Assembly: GCF_017813355.1 (NCBI RefSeq)
Contig: NZ_JAGIYZ010000004.1
Coordinates: forward strand, 149,026-213,025
Source of the DNA: Roseomonas nitratireducens
GTDB lineage: Bacteria > Pseudomonadota > Alphaproteobacteria > Acetobacterales > Acetobacteraceae
Length of the DNA: 64,000 nt
Direction: 5' to 3'
In this document: piece by piece, positions 34,936-43,335 of the stretch
How positions within the stretch are numbered: position 1 is the stretch's first letter
How the letters are laid out: each line of letters starts with the position of its first letter
Position numbers and translations under genes: made by a program
The notes under the pieces: model-generated
Databases searched by the model: none
What the model was told of the DNA's origin: nothing
What the model saw: only the letters and a program-made list of their open reading frames with translations

Positions 34936-35000
34936 GGGGCTCCGCCCCGGGCCCCGCCAGGGCTTCGCCCTGGACCCACCAAAGGCCGAAAGGCCTTTGG
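34936..35000. terminator. Triple-hairpin intergenic element
   Basis: Three adjacent hairpins lie between the peptidase gene and fdhD: GGGGC-TCC-GCCCC (34936-34948), CAGGGC-TTC-GCCCTG (34958-34972) and CCAAAGGCC-GAAA-GGCCTTTGG (34979-35000). The last is a strong stem. They probably end the upstream transcript. The GGGGCTNCGCCCC unit recurs in the island at 57527 and 57583. Confidence 0.65.
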
Positions 35001-35028
35001 AAACCGAGACCTGGCGGCCCGCCGGTGA

Positions 35029-35631
35029 TCAGCCGGGCAGGAGAATTCCCCGGCCTGCGAAGAAGCGCGCGAAATCCGCGACGGCCAGCCGCGCATCGCG
35101 CTGCGACGCCGCCGTGTCGCCCGAAGGGTTGTGCAGCCGCAGCGCGCCGTCCTGCGCGCCGAAGACCAGCACGAGATGCCCCCCGCGCGACGGCGGGTCG
35201 CGATCCGGCCAGCGGATGAAGGGATGGACCGATGCGATGAACAGCCCGCCACCGGCGACGAACGCCGGGACGTCGTGCGCCGCGACATCCACGCGCACCT
35301 CGGCCGCCATCCGCGGCACCTCCCGCAGCCAGGCGACGGCGGGGGCGTAGATCAGGCCCCGGATGGCGCCATCCGGGTGCACCACGTAGCCGCCGCGCGT
35401 CGTGATCTCCCGCGCCAGGTCGAAGGCGCGCGGCGGGACCACCCCGCGCGCGGCGAGCGCCATGCGCAGGCAGGCGACGCCGCACAGGTGCTCCGCCCAG
35501 CGCGCGTAGTCGGCCGCGCCCGCGGCGCCGGAGCGCGGCCAGAGCGGGTCATCCTCGGCGCGCAGCGTGCCGGCGAGGATCTCCCCGATCCGCTGCGCCG
35601 ATTCCCACTGCCCGAAATAGGGCGGGATCAC
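35029..35631 (-). CDS. C39-like cysteine peptidase
   Basis: The 200-residue protein has a C39-type triad: C50 in the CGVACLRM motif, H152 in GGHLVLVFG and N168 in LHNPSG. The family processes peptides, often bacteriocin leaders, but stand-alone members have unknown substrates. No membrane or ABC region is fused. The GTG at 35631 was preferred to an ATG at 35661 because it overlaps the creatininase stop as GTGA, a pattern common in this genome. It ends the ahpD-creatininase-peptidase run. Confidence 0.72.
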   Translation of the reverse strand: MIPPYFGQWESAQRIGEILAGTLRAEDDPLWPRSGAAGAADYARWAEHLCGVACLRMALAARGVVPPRAFDLAREITTRGGYVVHPDGAIRGLIYAPAVAWLREVPRMAAEVRVDVAAHDVPAFVAGGGLFIASVHPFIRWPDRDPPSRGGHLVLVFGAQDGALRLHNPSGDTAASQRDARLAVADFARFFAGRGILLPG

Positions 35632-36425
35632 CGCGGCCCTTGGGCCCGCCCGCGCCGCCATACGTCGTCCGGCGGCGACCAGTTCACCGGGTCGCGCAGT
35701 TCGCGCGCGAGGCCCTCGGCCATCGCCTCGAAGATAGCCTTGCCCTTCTCCGCCGTCGCGGCGCGGGCGTCGCCGCGCACGCCGGTGACCGGGGCGCGTT
35801 CGTTGAAGGCCCAGAAGCGCGAGGAGACCTGCTTCCCGGCATCGAAATTCCCGGGCGAGACGGAGTTGGCGATCTCCTCCTGCCGCACCTGCGACGGGTC
35901 GAGGTGCAGCCACAGGCTGGTCTCCGCCTCGCAGGCATGGTGCATCGCCTTCTGCGCCGTCAGCGCCTGGGCGATGGCCTCGGGCGCGACCTTCGTCACG
36001 GTGGTCGTCAGCACCGGAACGCCGAATTCATGCGCCAGCTCGCGCGCGCTGACGGCCAGCGGGTCGATGTTGCCGCCATGGCTGTTGAACAGCATGACGC
36101 GCGAAAAACCGTCCGCCAGCAGCGACTTCACGATGCAGCGCAGCACCCCGGCGAAGGTGGCGTAGTCCAGGCTGATCGTGCCGCCGAAGGGGAAGTGGTG
36201 CTCGGACAGGCCGAGCCACATCGGCGGCAGCACCACCGCCGGCAGGTCGGCGCAGAGCTCGGCGGCGCGCACCGCCACGGAATGGCCGATGAAGGAATCG
36301 GTCCAGACCGGCAGGTGCGGGCCGTGCTGCTCGAGGCTCGCGACCGGCACCACCACCACGGCGTTGCGTTCGGCGAGCGCGCGCAACTGCGGCGCGGTCA
36401 GGCGTTCCCAGCGGACCTCGGCCAT
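35628..36425 (-). CDS. Creatininase family amidohydrolase
   Basis: The 265-residue metalloenzyme has the family motifs SLEQHGPHLP (Glu and His ligands), a following Asp in VWTDSFIGH, NSHGGN and HACEAETS. Members include creatininase and mycofactocin peptidase MftE; the substrate here is not evident. It starts at the ATG at 36425, 27 bp after the AhpD-like gene, and is coupled to the C39-like peptidase. The pairing of a creatininase and a peptidase could suggest peptide maturation, but no precursor gene was found. Confidence 0.9.
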   Translation of the reverse strand: MAEVRWERLTAPQLRALAERNAVVVVPVASLEQHGPHLPVWTDSFIGHSVAVRAAELCADLPAVVLPPMWLGLSEHHFPFGGTISLDYATFAGVLRCIVKSLLADGFSRVMLFNSHGGNIDPLAVSARELAHEFGVPVLTTTVTKVAPEAIAQALTAQKAMHHACEAETSLWLHLDPSQVRQEEIANSVSPGNFDAGKQVSSRFWAFNERAPVTGVRGDARAATAEKGKAIFEAMAEGLARELRDPVNWSPPDDVWRRGRAQGPR

Positions 36426-36452
36426 CTCATCCCCTCCCCATCGCGTCCGCGC

Positions 36453-37019
36453 TCAGCCGCGGCCCATCGAGTAGAATTCGTCGTTCGGCCGCAGGCTCGT
36501 CACGTTGGCGAGCCGGTTAGACATGCCGAAGAAGGCGGCGATCGCCGCGATGTCCCAGATCGCCTCGTCGTCGAAGCCGGCTTCGCGCAGCGCCGCGTGG
36601 TCGGAATCGTTCACCTCGTTGGCGCGGTCCGTCACCTTCAGCGCGAATTCCAGCATCGCGCGCTGCTTGTCGGTGATGTCCGCCTTGCGCCAATTGGCCG
36701 CGACCTGGTCGGCGATCAGCGGGTTCTTCGCGCGGATGCGCAGGATCGCGCCATGCGCGACGACGCAGTACTGGCACTGGTTGCGGGAGGAGACGGCGAC
36801 GACGATCATCTCGCGCTCCGCCTTGGTCAGCCCCTCGGCCTTGTCCATCAGCGTGTCGTGGTAGGCCATGAAGGCGCGGAATTCCGCCGGGCGGTGCGCG
36901 AGCATCAGGAAGACGTTCGGGATGAAGCCCGACTTCTCCTGCACCGTCAGGATCCGCGTGCGGATATCCTCGGGCAGGGTGGCGATGTCGGGGATGGGGG
37001 TGCGGGCGATCGGCTTCAT
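36453..37019 (-). CDS. Peroxidase-related/AhpD-like carboxymuconolactone decarboxylase family protein
   Basis: The 188-residue protein has the AhpD-type redox motif CQYCVVAHG (Cys-x-x-Cys with a downstream His). It matches the 'peroxidase-related enzyme' subfamily that starts with a SGFIPNVF segment. It may reduce peroxides with a thiol partner. It sits 28 bp after ftsY and before the creatininase gene on the same strand. Confidence 0.9.
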   Translation of the reverse strand: MKPIARTPIPDIATLPEDIRTRILTVQEKSGFIPNVFLMLAHRPAEFRAFMAYHDTLMDKAEGLTKAEREMIVVAVSSRNQCQYCVVAHGAILRIRAKNPLIADQVAANWRKADITDKQRAMLEFALKVTDRANEVNDSDHAALREAGFDDEAIWDIAAIAAFFGMSNRLANVTSLRPNDEFYSMGRG

Positions 37020-37047
37020 GCGGCCGACCTTCCGCCCGAAGCGCGGA

Positions 37048-38184
37048 TCAGTCCAGACCCAGCAGGCCGCGCGAGAAATCCCGCGCCTCGAAGGGCCTCA
37101 GATCCTCGGCCTTCTCGCCCACGCCCACCGCATGGACCGGCAGGCCGAATTCCTGCGCCAGCGCGACGACGACGCCGCCCTTGGCCGACCCGTCCAGCTT
37201 CGTCACGACCAGGCCCGAGACGTCGACCATCTCGCCGAACACCTTCACCTGCTGCACGGCGTTCTGGCCGGTGGTGGCATCCAGCACGAGCAGGACGGAA
37301 TGCGGCGCGGTCTCGTCCACCCGGCGGATGATGCGCACGACCTTGCGCAGTTCCTCCATCAGCGCGGACTTGTTGTGTAGCCGCCCGGCGGTGTCGACCA
37401 GCAGCACGTCGAGCCCATCCGCCCGCGCCGCGGTCAGCGAATCGAAGGCGAGCCCGGCCGCGTCCGCGCCCGGCTTGGCGGGGGGGAAGAAGCGCGCGCC
37501 GGTGCGCTCGGCCCAGACCTGCAACTGTTCGACGGCCGCCGCGCGGAAGGTGTCGCCGGCGACGAAGCCGGCCTTCAGCCCCTGGTCGCGATACTGCTTG
37601 CCGAGCTTCGCGATCGTCGTCGTCTTGCCGGTGCCGTTCACGCCGACCACCAGCACGACATGCGGCGCGCGTGCGGGCTCGATGACCAGCGGCCGCGCCA
37701 CGGGGGCGAGGATTGCGGCGATCTCCTCCGCGAGCGTCGCCTTCACCTCCTCATCCGTCACTTCCTTGCCGAAGCGCGTCTTGCGGAAGCCGTCCACGAT
37801 GCGGCGGGAGGCGGCGACACCGAGATCGGCGGCGATCAGCGTCTCCTCCAGCTCCTCCAGCGCGGCGTCGTCCAGCTTCCGCTTGGTGAAGAGGCCGGTG
37901 ACGCTCTCCGTCAGCTTGGCGGTGGAACGCGACAGGCCGGCCTTGAGCCGGGCGAACCAGCCGCCCTTGGCCGGCGGGTCCTCGGCCGCGGGGGGCGGGA
38001 CCTCGACCGGGGTGGGCGCGGGGGTCGGTTCCGGGTTGGCGGGCGTCTCGGCCGGGCCGGGCTCCGGCGCCTCGGGCGCGGGGGGCGGGGCTTCCGGCGG
38101 GCCGGGGATGGGCAGTTCCGGCGGCCGCGGTTCCTGCGGCGCGTCCCCGCCGCCGCGCAGCCGGCCGAGCAGGTTCTTCAGCAT
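37048..38184 (-). CDS. ftsY: Signal recognition particle receptor FtsY
   Basis: The 378-residue protein brings ribosome-nascent chain-SRP complexes to the membrane. An acidic Pro/Glu-rich N-terminal part (1-75) precedes the four-helix N domain and the GTPase G domain: G1 GVNGTGKTT (181-189), DTAGR (264-268) and TKLDG (328-332). Its ATG overlaps the mtaB stop (ATGA). The dapF-mtaB-ftsY order is common in alphaproteobacteria. Confidence 0.97.
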   Translation of the reverse strand: MLKNLLGRLRGGGDAPQEPRPPELPIPGPPEAPPPAPEAPEPGPAETPANPEPTPAPTPVEVPPPAAEDPPAKGGWFARLKAGLSRSTAKLTESVTGLFTKRKLDDAALEELEETLIAADLGVAASRRIVDGFRKTRFGKEVTDEEVKATLAEEIAAILAPVARPLVIEPARAPHVVLVVGVNGTGKTTTIAKLGKQYRDQGLKAGFVAGDTFRAAAVEQLQVWAERTGARFFPPAKPGADAAGLAFDSLTAARADGLDVLLVDTAGRLHNKSALMEELRKVVRIIRRVDETAPHSVLLVLDATTGQNAVQQVKVFGEMVDVSGLVVTKLDGSAKGGVVVALAQEFGLPVHAVGVGEKAEDLRPFEARDFSRGLLGLD

Positions 38185-39428
38185 CAGGCGGCCTCCGCCA
38201 GCAGCGCGTCGGGTGCGGCGCCGGTCACGCGCAGGCGGCGTATCTCGCCGGGCGTCGCGGCCGCGCCCAGCAGGCGCAGCGGCGCGAATTGTTCCGTGTG
38301 GCCGCGGTCGGGGTGTTCGAACAGCACCGCTTCCTCCTGGCCCACGCGCGCGGCGAACAGGCGCGCGGCGGCGCGGGCCCCTGCTTCCCGCAGCCTGGCG
38401 GCGCGTTCCTTCCGGACCGGCACGGGCAGCTGCGGCATGCGCGCGGCGGGCGTGTCCGGCCGTTCGGAATAGGGAAAGACGTGCAGGAAGCTCAGGCCGC
38501 AGGCGTCCACCAGCGACAGCGTCTCGGCGAAATGCTCTTCCGTCTCGGTCGGGAAGCCGGCGATCAGGTCGGCGCCGAAGACCATCTCGGGCCGCAGGCG
38601 CCGCGCGCGCTCGGCCAGCGCGATGGCATCCGTGCGCAGGTGCCGCCGCTTCATGCGCTTGAGGATCATGTCCGCGCCGTGCTGCAGCGACAGGTGCAGG
38701 TGCGGCATCAGCCGCTTCTCCTCGGCGATCAGCCGCCAGAGATCCTCATCCACCTCGACCGGGTCGAGCGAGGAGAGCCGCAGCCGCGGCAGGTCCGGCA
38801 CCAGCGCCAGCAGCCGGCGCACCATCTGCCCGAGCGTCGGCCGCCCGGGGAGGTCCGGCCCGTAGGAGGTGATGTCCACCCCCGTGAGCACCACTTCGCG
38901 ATACCCGGCGGAGACGAGCGCGCGCACCTGCTCGACGATCGCGCCGATCGGGACGCTGCGCGACGGGCCGCGGCCGAAGGGAATGACGCAGAAGGTGCAG
39001 CGATGATCGCAGCCCTGCTGCACCTGGACGAAGGCGCGGGCGCGGCCGGCGAATTCGGTCACGAGATGCGCCGCCGTCTCGGTCGCGGCCATGATGTCCG
39101 TGACCGGTGCGGGTGGGGCGTCCAGCGCGGCCCAGGTCTCGGGCTTCAGCTTGTCGGCATTGCCGATCACGCGCTCCACGCCGGGGATGGCGGACCACTT
39201 GTCCGGGGCGATCTGCGCGGCGCAGCCGGTGACGATGATGCGCGCGCCGGGGTTGTCCCGATGGGCGCGGCGGATGGCCTGGCGGGCCTGGCGCTCGGCC
39301 TCGGCGGTGACGGCGCAGGTGTTCACCACGATGGCGCCGGCATGGCCCGCCTTCGTGGCGAGATCCCGCATCGCCTCGGATTCATAGGTGTTGAGGCGGC
39401 AGCCGAAGGTCAGGACCTCGACGCTCAT
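38184..39428 (-). CDS. mtaB: tRNA t6A37 methylthiotransferase MtaB
   Basis: The 414-residue radical SAM enzyme adds a methylthio group to t6A37 in tRNAs reading ANN codons. Cluster ligands are visible: C10, C38 and C69 (methylthiotransferase cluster) and C140, C144, C147 (GCDHRCTFC, radical SAM cluster). The start at 39428 overlaps the dapF stop; the longer open frame into dapF was rejected. Confidence 0.95.
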   Translation of the reverse strand: MSVEVLTFGCRLNTYESEAMRDLATKAGHAGAIVVNTCAVTAEAERQARQAIRRAHRDNPGARIIVTGCAAQIAPDKWSAIPGVERVIGNADKLKPETWAALDAPPAPVTDIMAATETAAHLVTEFAGRARAFVQVQQGCDHRCTFCVIPFGRGPSRSVPIGAIVEQVRALVSAGYREVVLTGVDITSYGPDLPGRPTLGQMVRRLLALVPDLPRLRLSSLDPVEVDEDLWRLIAEEKRLMPHLHLSLQHGADMILKRMKRRHLRTDAIALAERARRLRPEMVFGADLIAGFPTETEEHFAETLSLVDACGLSFLHVFPYSERPDTPAARMPQLPVPVRKERAARLREAGARAAARLFAARVGQEEAVLFEHPDRGHTEQFAPLRLLGAAATPGEIRRLRVTGAAPDALLAEAA

Positions 39429-40255
39429 GGCCCGAAGGCCCCGAGGTCGAGCGTGCCGGTGAAGGCGGTGGCGACCGGGCCGGTCATCAGCACATGGCCG
39501 TCGGCCTCGCGCCATTCGATGACGAGGTCGCCGCGCTCCATGCTGACACGGGCGCGCCGCCCGGCGAGGCCGCGCCGCACCGCGTTGACCAGCGTCGCGC
39601 AGGCGCCGGAGCCGCAGGCGAGCGTCATGCCCGCGCCCCTTTCCCACATGCGCAGGCGGATCCACTCCGGGCCCATCACCTGCGCGAAGCCGATATTGGC
39701 GCGGTCGGGGAAGATCGCGTCGCGTTCGAGGGTCGGGCCGAGGCTCGCCACGTCCACCGCCTCGATGTCCGGGACGAAGAAGGTCGCGTGTGGGTTGCCC
39801 ATGGAGCAGGCGGCGGGGTCCGAGACGGGGCCGAGGCCGATCGGCAGGTGGAGCGTGTCCGTCTCCCGCGCCAGCGGCACCTCCTGCCAGGCGAGCCGCG
39901 GCGCGCCCATGTCCGCGCGCCAGAGCCCGTCGGGCAGGCGTTCGACCGGCAGGTCGCCCGAGATGGTCCGGACGACCACGCGATCCGCCCCGCTTTCCCC
40001 GGCGACGAGGGAGGCGATGCAGCGCGTCGCGTTGCCGCAGGCCCCACCCTCCGACCCATCCGGGTTGTAGATGCGCATGAACACGTCGGCGCCGCGCGTG
40101 CCGGGCTCCATCACGATGAACTGGTCGCAGCCGACGCCGAAATGCCGGTCGGCGATGCCGACGATGCGGTCAGGGGTCAGGTCGAGGTCGCCGGCGCGCG
40201 CGTCCAGCACGACGAAGTCGTTGCCGAGGCCGTGCATCTTGCGGAAGGGAACCAT
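39425..40255 (-). CDS. dapF: Diaminopimelate epimerase
   Basis: The 276-residue enzyme converts LL- to meso-diaminopimelate for lysine and peptidoglycan. The two catalytic cysteines are C73 (GACGNATRC) and C214 ([10 protein letters not shown]). It starts with the family N-terminus [17 protein letters not shown]. It is the first gene of the dapF-mtaB-ftsY run; all three overlap by four bases. Confidence 0.97.
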   Translation of the reverse strand: MVPFRKMHGLGNDFVVLDARAGDLDLTPDRIVGIADRHFGVGCDQFIVMEPGTRGADVFMRIYNPDGSEGGACGNATRCIASLVAGESGADRVVVRTISGDLPVERLPDGLWRADMGAPRLAWQEVPLARETDTLHLPIGLGPVSDPAACSMGNPHATFFVPDIEAVDVASLGPTLERDAIFPDRANIGFAQVMGPEWIRLRMWERGAGMTLACGSGACATLVNAVRRGLAGRRARVSMERGDLVIEWREADGHVLMTGPVATAFTGTLDLGAFGP

Positions 40256-40330
40256 GAAGGCGGGATATGCCCCGCCCGCCGGCCCGATCCAAGGGCTTCC
40301 GGCGCGGGCCAGACCTGCCCGAGGGCGGGG

Positions 40331-40939
40331 TCAGCCGTTCAGGAGCCGGTCGATGTCGTCCTGCGCGAGGTCCGGGCCGGCGGCCGCGGCCGGGGAGACG
40401 GTCTCGACATGGCCGACGACCTCGAGCTTGGGCGTCTCGGACGGGGTGCCGCCGGGCATCAGCCCTTCGAGCATGGTCTCGACCTGCTGCAGCTGCTTGA
40501 TGGCGCGGCGGATGCGCTGGCCGGTCAGGTCCTGGAAGGAGCAGGCCTGGAAGATCTCGTTGACCTTCTCGGTCAGGGCGGCGACGCCGGCGGGGTCGCG
40601 GCTGCCGCTGTCGAGCCAGGTCTGGATCGCCTCGGCGGCCTCCATGATCGTGTCGGCGGCGGATTCGGTCGCCTGGACCACGGCTTCCAGCTCCAGGCCC
40701 GAATTGCGCGCGCCGCTGGCCGGGATGGCGATCAGGCGCGCGATCTGGGCATGGACCTCGGAGATGCGGCCGGCGATGTTCTCCTCGCTCATGCCCATGA
40801 GCTGGACGGAGGCGGCGACCTCGGCGCTCAGCTCGGCGATGCGGCGGTCCAGGAAGGCGCGCATCTCGGCGAACTGGGGCGCGAGCGCGTCACGGACGGC
40901 GTCGGCGGCGATGGGCGGCAGGGCTTCGGCGATGGTCAC
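40331..40939 (-). CDS. cheZ: CheZ-like protein phosphatase family protein
   Basis: The 202-residue helical protein has the CheZ signature around residues 130-150 (CSFQDLTGQRIRRAI) and an LLNG C-terminal tail like the CheY-binding end of CheZ. CheZ removes phosphate from CheY to end flagellar signals. The start is GTG at 40939. No chemotaxis or flagellar gene is in the window, so it is an isolated gene. The D/Q residues of the active site are present in that motif. Confidence 0.85.
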   Translation of the reverse strand: MTIAEALPPIAADAVRDALAPQFAEMRAFLDRRIAELSAEVAASVQLMGMSEENIAGRISEVHAQIARLIAIPASGARNSGLELEAVVQATESAADTIMEAAEAIQTWLDSGSRDPAGVAALTEKVNEIFQACSFQDLTGQRIRRAIKQLQQVETMLEGLMPGGTPSETPKLEVVGHVETVSPAAAAGPDLAQDDIDRLLNG

Positions 40940-41166
40940 GGGCAGGCCTTCCGTCGCGGGTCGGGAATGGGCAAGAGTTAGCACCGGGATCGTGAAGGCT
41001 CCGTTGCCTGCCCGTGCGGGTTGCGCCGGCGGGCGGGGAGGGGTATAGGCCCGCCTCCCCGCGCCAGGCCGCCCACGGACATGCCTGGCCGGGATGCTTC
41101 CCCGCCGCATGGTGCGGCCCCGGTTCCCGGGCGCAAGGCGGGAAGCGCGACCCCGAGGAGGGCCAA

Positions 41167-41373
41167 ATGTCCAAGATGAAGACCAAGTCGAGCGTGAAGA
41201 AGCGCTTCCGGCTGACCGCCTCCGGCAAGGTGAAGGCGGGTGCCGGCAACAAGCGTCACTGCCTGACCGCCAAGACCACGACCATGAAGCGCCAGAACCG
41301 CGGCATGTTCGTCCTGGACAAGCAGGACGGCGATACCGTGAAGCAGTGGCTGCCCTACGGGCTGAGCCGGTAA
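41167..41373 (+). CDS. rpmI: 50S ribosomal protein L35
   Basis: The 68-residue basic protein starts [14 protein letters not shown] and contains [16 protein letters not shown], as in L35. A GAGGAGG site precedes the ATG. The 227-bp gap upstream to cheZ should carry its promoter and leader; infC is not adjacent in this window. rplT follows 15 bp later. Confidence 0.98.
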   Translation: MSKMKTKSSVKKRFRLTASGKVKAGAGNKRHCLTAKTTTMKRQNRGMFVLDKQDGDTVKQWLPYGLSR

Positions 41374-41388
41374 GGGAGGGGACGCACC

Positions 41389-41751
41389 ATGGCTCGTGTA
41401 AAGCGCGGCGTCACCAAGCACGCCCGTCACAAGAAGGTCCTCAAGCTCGCCGAGGGGTATGTCGGCCGGTCCTCGACCGCCTACCGCCCCGCGCTCGAGC
41501 GCGTCGAGAAGGCGCTCCAGTACGCCTATCGCGACCGCCGCAACAAGAAGCGCGAGTTCCGCGGCCTGTGGATCCAGCGCATCAACGCCGCGGTCCGCGA
41601 ACACGGCCTGACCTATTCCCGCTTCATCGCCGGCATCAAGGCGGCGGGGATCGAGATGGACCGCAAGGTCATGGCCGCGCTTGCCTTCGACGAACCGGCG
41701 GCCTTCGCGGCGCTGGTCGAGCAGGCGAAGGCCGCGCGGCCGGCAGGCTGA
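41389..41751 (+). CDS. rplT: 50S ribosomal protein L20
   Basis: The 120-residue protein has the L20 features [20 protein letters not shown] and [18 protein letters not shown]20 binds 23S rRNA early in assembly and controls its own operon in many bacteria. Length is standard. The usual next gene would be pheS; here an unknown gene intervenes. Confidence 0.98.
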   Translation: MARVKRGVTKHARHKKVLKLAEGYVGRSSTAYRPALERVEKALQYAYRDRRNKKREFRGLWIQRINAAVREHGLTYSRFIAGIKAAGIEMDRKVMAALAFDEPAAFAALVEQAKAARPAG

Positions 41752-41790
41752 ACGGCCGGCGGTGGCCGCTGCGTTCGGGGCCGCGACGCG

Positions 41791-42255
41791 ATGGCGTTCG
41801 CGGCCCTTTTCGCATTTGCCGAAGCGTCGCCTCGTTCGCCCTGGGTGCGAGGACATCCCTTGGACCATGTCGCCCTGATCGCGGACCTGCATGGACTCTA
41901 CCGGCAAGACGACCCGGACGCGGCGTACGAGGACCAGTGCGAGCGTCTGTTCGACTGGCTTGACTGGTTGGACACGCAGGCGCTGCCCGAGCGGGAGGCA
42001 GCGTTGAACGGGCTCGCACTCCATCTCGCGGATGGCTTCTCGAAGGGTGTATTCGATTTTCATTTCAGCAGCGGGGTCGTGAACGTGCTCTGGCCGAACG
42101 TCGCGGCTGCGGCGCCGCCGCTGCCGGAGGTCTTCTACGGCGTGTTCGAGGCGTTCGACGCCGGCGAATACGACCACGGCGACGGCAAGGATCCGGTCGA
42201 GACCTACACCCGTCCCGCGATCGTGGATCTACTGAGCAAATGGGGGGCGTCATGA
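41791..42255 (+). CDS. Unknown acidic protein coupled to pheS
   Basis: The 154-residue acidic protein is not recognised. The core ([38 protein letters not shown]) is rich in aromatic and acidic residues. Its stop overlaps the pheS ATG as ATGA. The first ~20 residues ([13 protein letters not shown]) may not be translated; a TTG at 41860 is another possible start. Third-position GC is somewhat lower than neighbours, hinting at acquisition. It separates rplT from pheS, which usually adjoin. An immunity-like or regulatory role is a guess. Confidence 0.6.
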   Translation: MAFAALFAFAEASPRSPWVRGHPLDHVALIADLHGLYRQDDPDAAYEDQCERLFDWLDWLDTQALPEREAALNGLALHLADGFSKGVFDFHFSSGVVNVLWPNVAAAAPPLPEVFYGVFEAFDAGEYDHGDGKDPVETYTRPAIVDLLSKWGAS

Positions 42256-43331
42256 CCGAAGATCTGAGCGCGCTGTTGGCACGTACGGAGGCGGAGTTGG
42301 CCGCTGCCGCCGACCTGCGCGCGCTCGACGCCGTGCGCGTCGCCGTCCTCGGCAAGTCCGGCAGCCTGACCGCGCTGCTCAAGGGCCTCGGCACCGTGCC
42401 CGCCGAGCAGCGCAAGGACCGCGGCGCCGCGCTCAACCGCCTCAAGGGCGCGATCGAGGCCGCGCTCGACGCCCGCCGCGTGGTGCTCGACGCCGCCGCG
42501 CTCGACGCCCGCCTCGCCGCCGAACGCATGGACGTGACGCTGCCGCCGCGCCCCTTCGCCGCCGGCACCGCGGCCGAGGGCGGCATCCACCCGATCGCGC
42601 GGACCATGGAGGAACTCACCGCCCTGTTCGGCGCCATGGGCTTCGCCGTCGCCGAGGGGCCCGACATCGAGAGCGACTGGCACAATTTCGGCGCGCTCAA
42701 CATCCCCGACCACCATCCGGCGCGGCAGGACCACGACACCTTCTACCTGCCGGAAGCCAACGGGCGGCGGCCGGTGCTGCGCACCCACACCTCGCCGGTG
42801 CAGATCCGCACCATGATCACGCAGGCGCCGCCGATCCGCGTCATCGTCCCCGGCCGCACCTATCGCGCCGACCACGACGCGACGCATTCGCCGATGTTCC
42901 ACCAGGTTGAAGGCCTGGTGATCGACCGCGGCATCACGCTGGGGCACCTCAAGGGCTGCCTCGTCGATTTCCTGCGCGCCTTCTTCGGCATCTCCGACCT
43001 GCCGGTGCGGTTCCGCTCCTCCTACTTCCCCTTCACCGAGCCCTCGATGGAGGTCGACATCGGCTGGAGCCGCAAGACAGGCGAACTCGGCCAGGGCGGC
43101 GACTGGCTGGAGATCCTGGGCAGCGGGATGGTGCACCCGAAGGTGTTGGCCAATTGCGGCATCGACCCGCGGGAGTGGCAGGGCTTCGCCTTCGGCATGG
43201 GGATCGAGCGCATCACCATGCTCAAGCACGGCATCCCCGACCTGCGCCCGTTCTACGAGGCCGACATCCGCTGGCTGCGGCATTACGCGAGCAGCCCGCT
43301 GGCGCCGGCGACGCTGCACGAGGGGGTGTGA
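42252..43331 (+). CDS. pheS: Phenylalanine-tRNA ligase alpha subunit
   Basis: The 359-residue protein has an N-terminal coiled coil (to about 85) and the class II core: motif 2 ([14 protein letters not shown]) and motif 3 ([19 protein letters not shown]). With PheT it charges tRNA-Phe. The ATG at 42252 overlaps the upstream unknown gene; an earlier in-frame ATG-like start at 42240 is weaker. Confidence 0.98.
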   Translation: MTEDLSALLARTEAELAAAADLRALDAVRVAVLGKSGSLTALLKGLGTVPAEQRKDRGAALNRLKGAIEAALDARRVVLDAAALDARLAAERMDVTLPPRPFAAGTAAEGGIHPIARTMEELTALFGAMGFAVAEGPDIESDWHNFGALNIPDHHPARQDHDTFYLPEANGRRPVLRTHTSPVQIRTMITQAPPIRVIVPGRTYRADHDATHSPMFHQVEGLVIDRGITLGHLKGCLVDFLRAFFGISDLPVRFRSSYFPFTEPSMEVDIGWSRKTGELGQGGDWLEILGSGMVHPKVLANCGIDPREWQGFAFGMGIERITMLKHGIPDLRPFYEADIRWLRHYASSPLAPATLHEGV

Positions 43332-43335
43332 GGAG

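Noticed and set aside
34936..35000. Small gene in the gap before fdhD
   Set aside because: The gap is made of three hairpins; no start with a ribosome site and no plausible frame.
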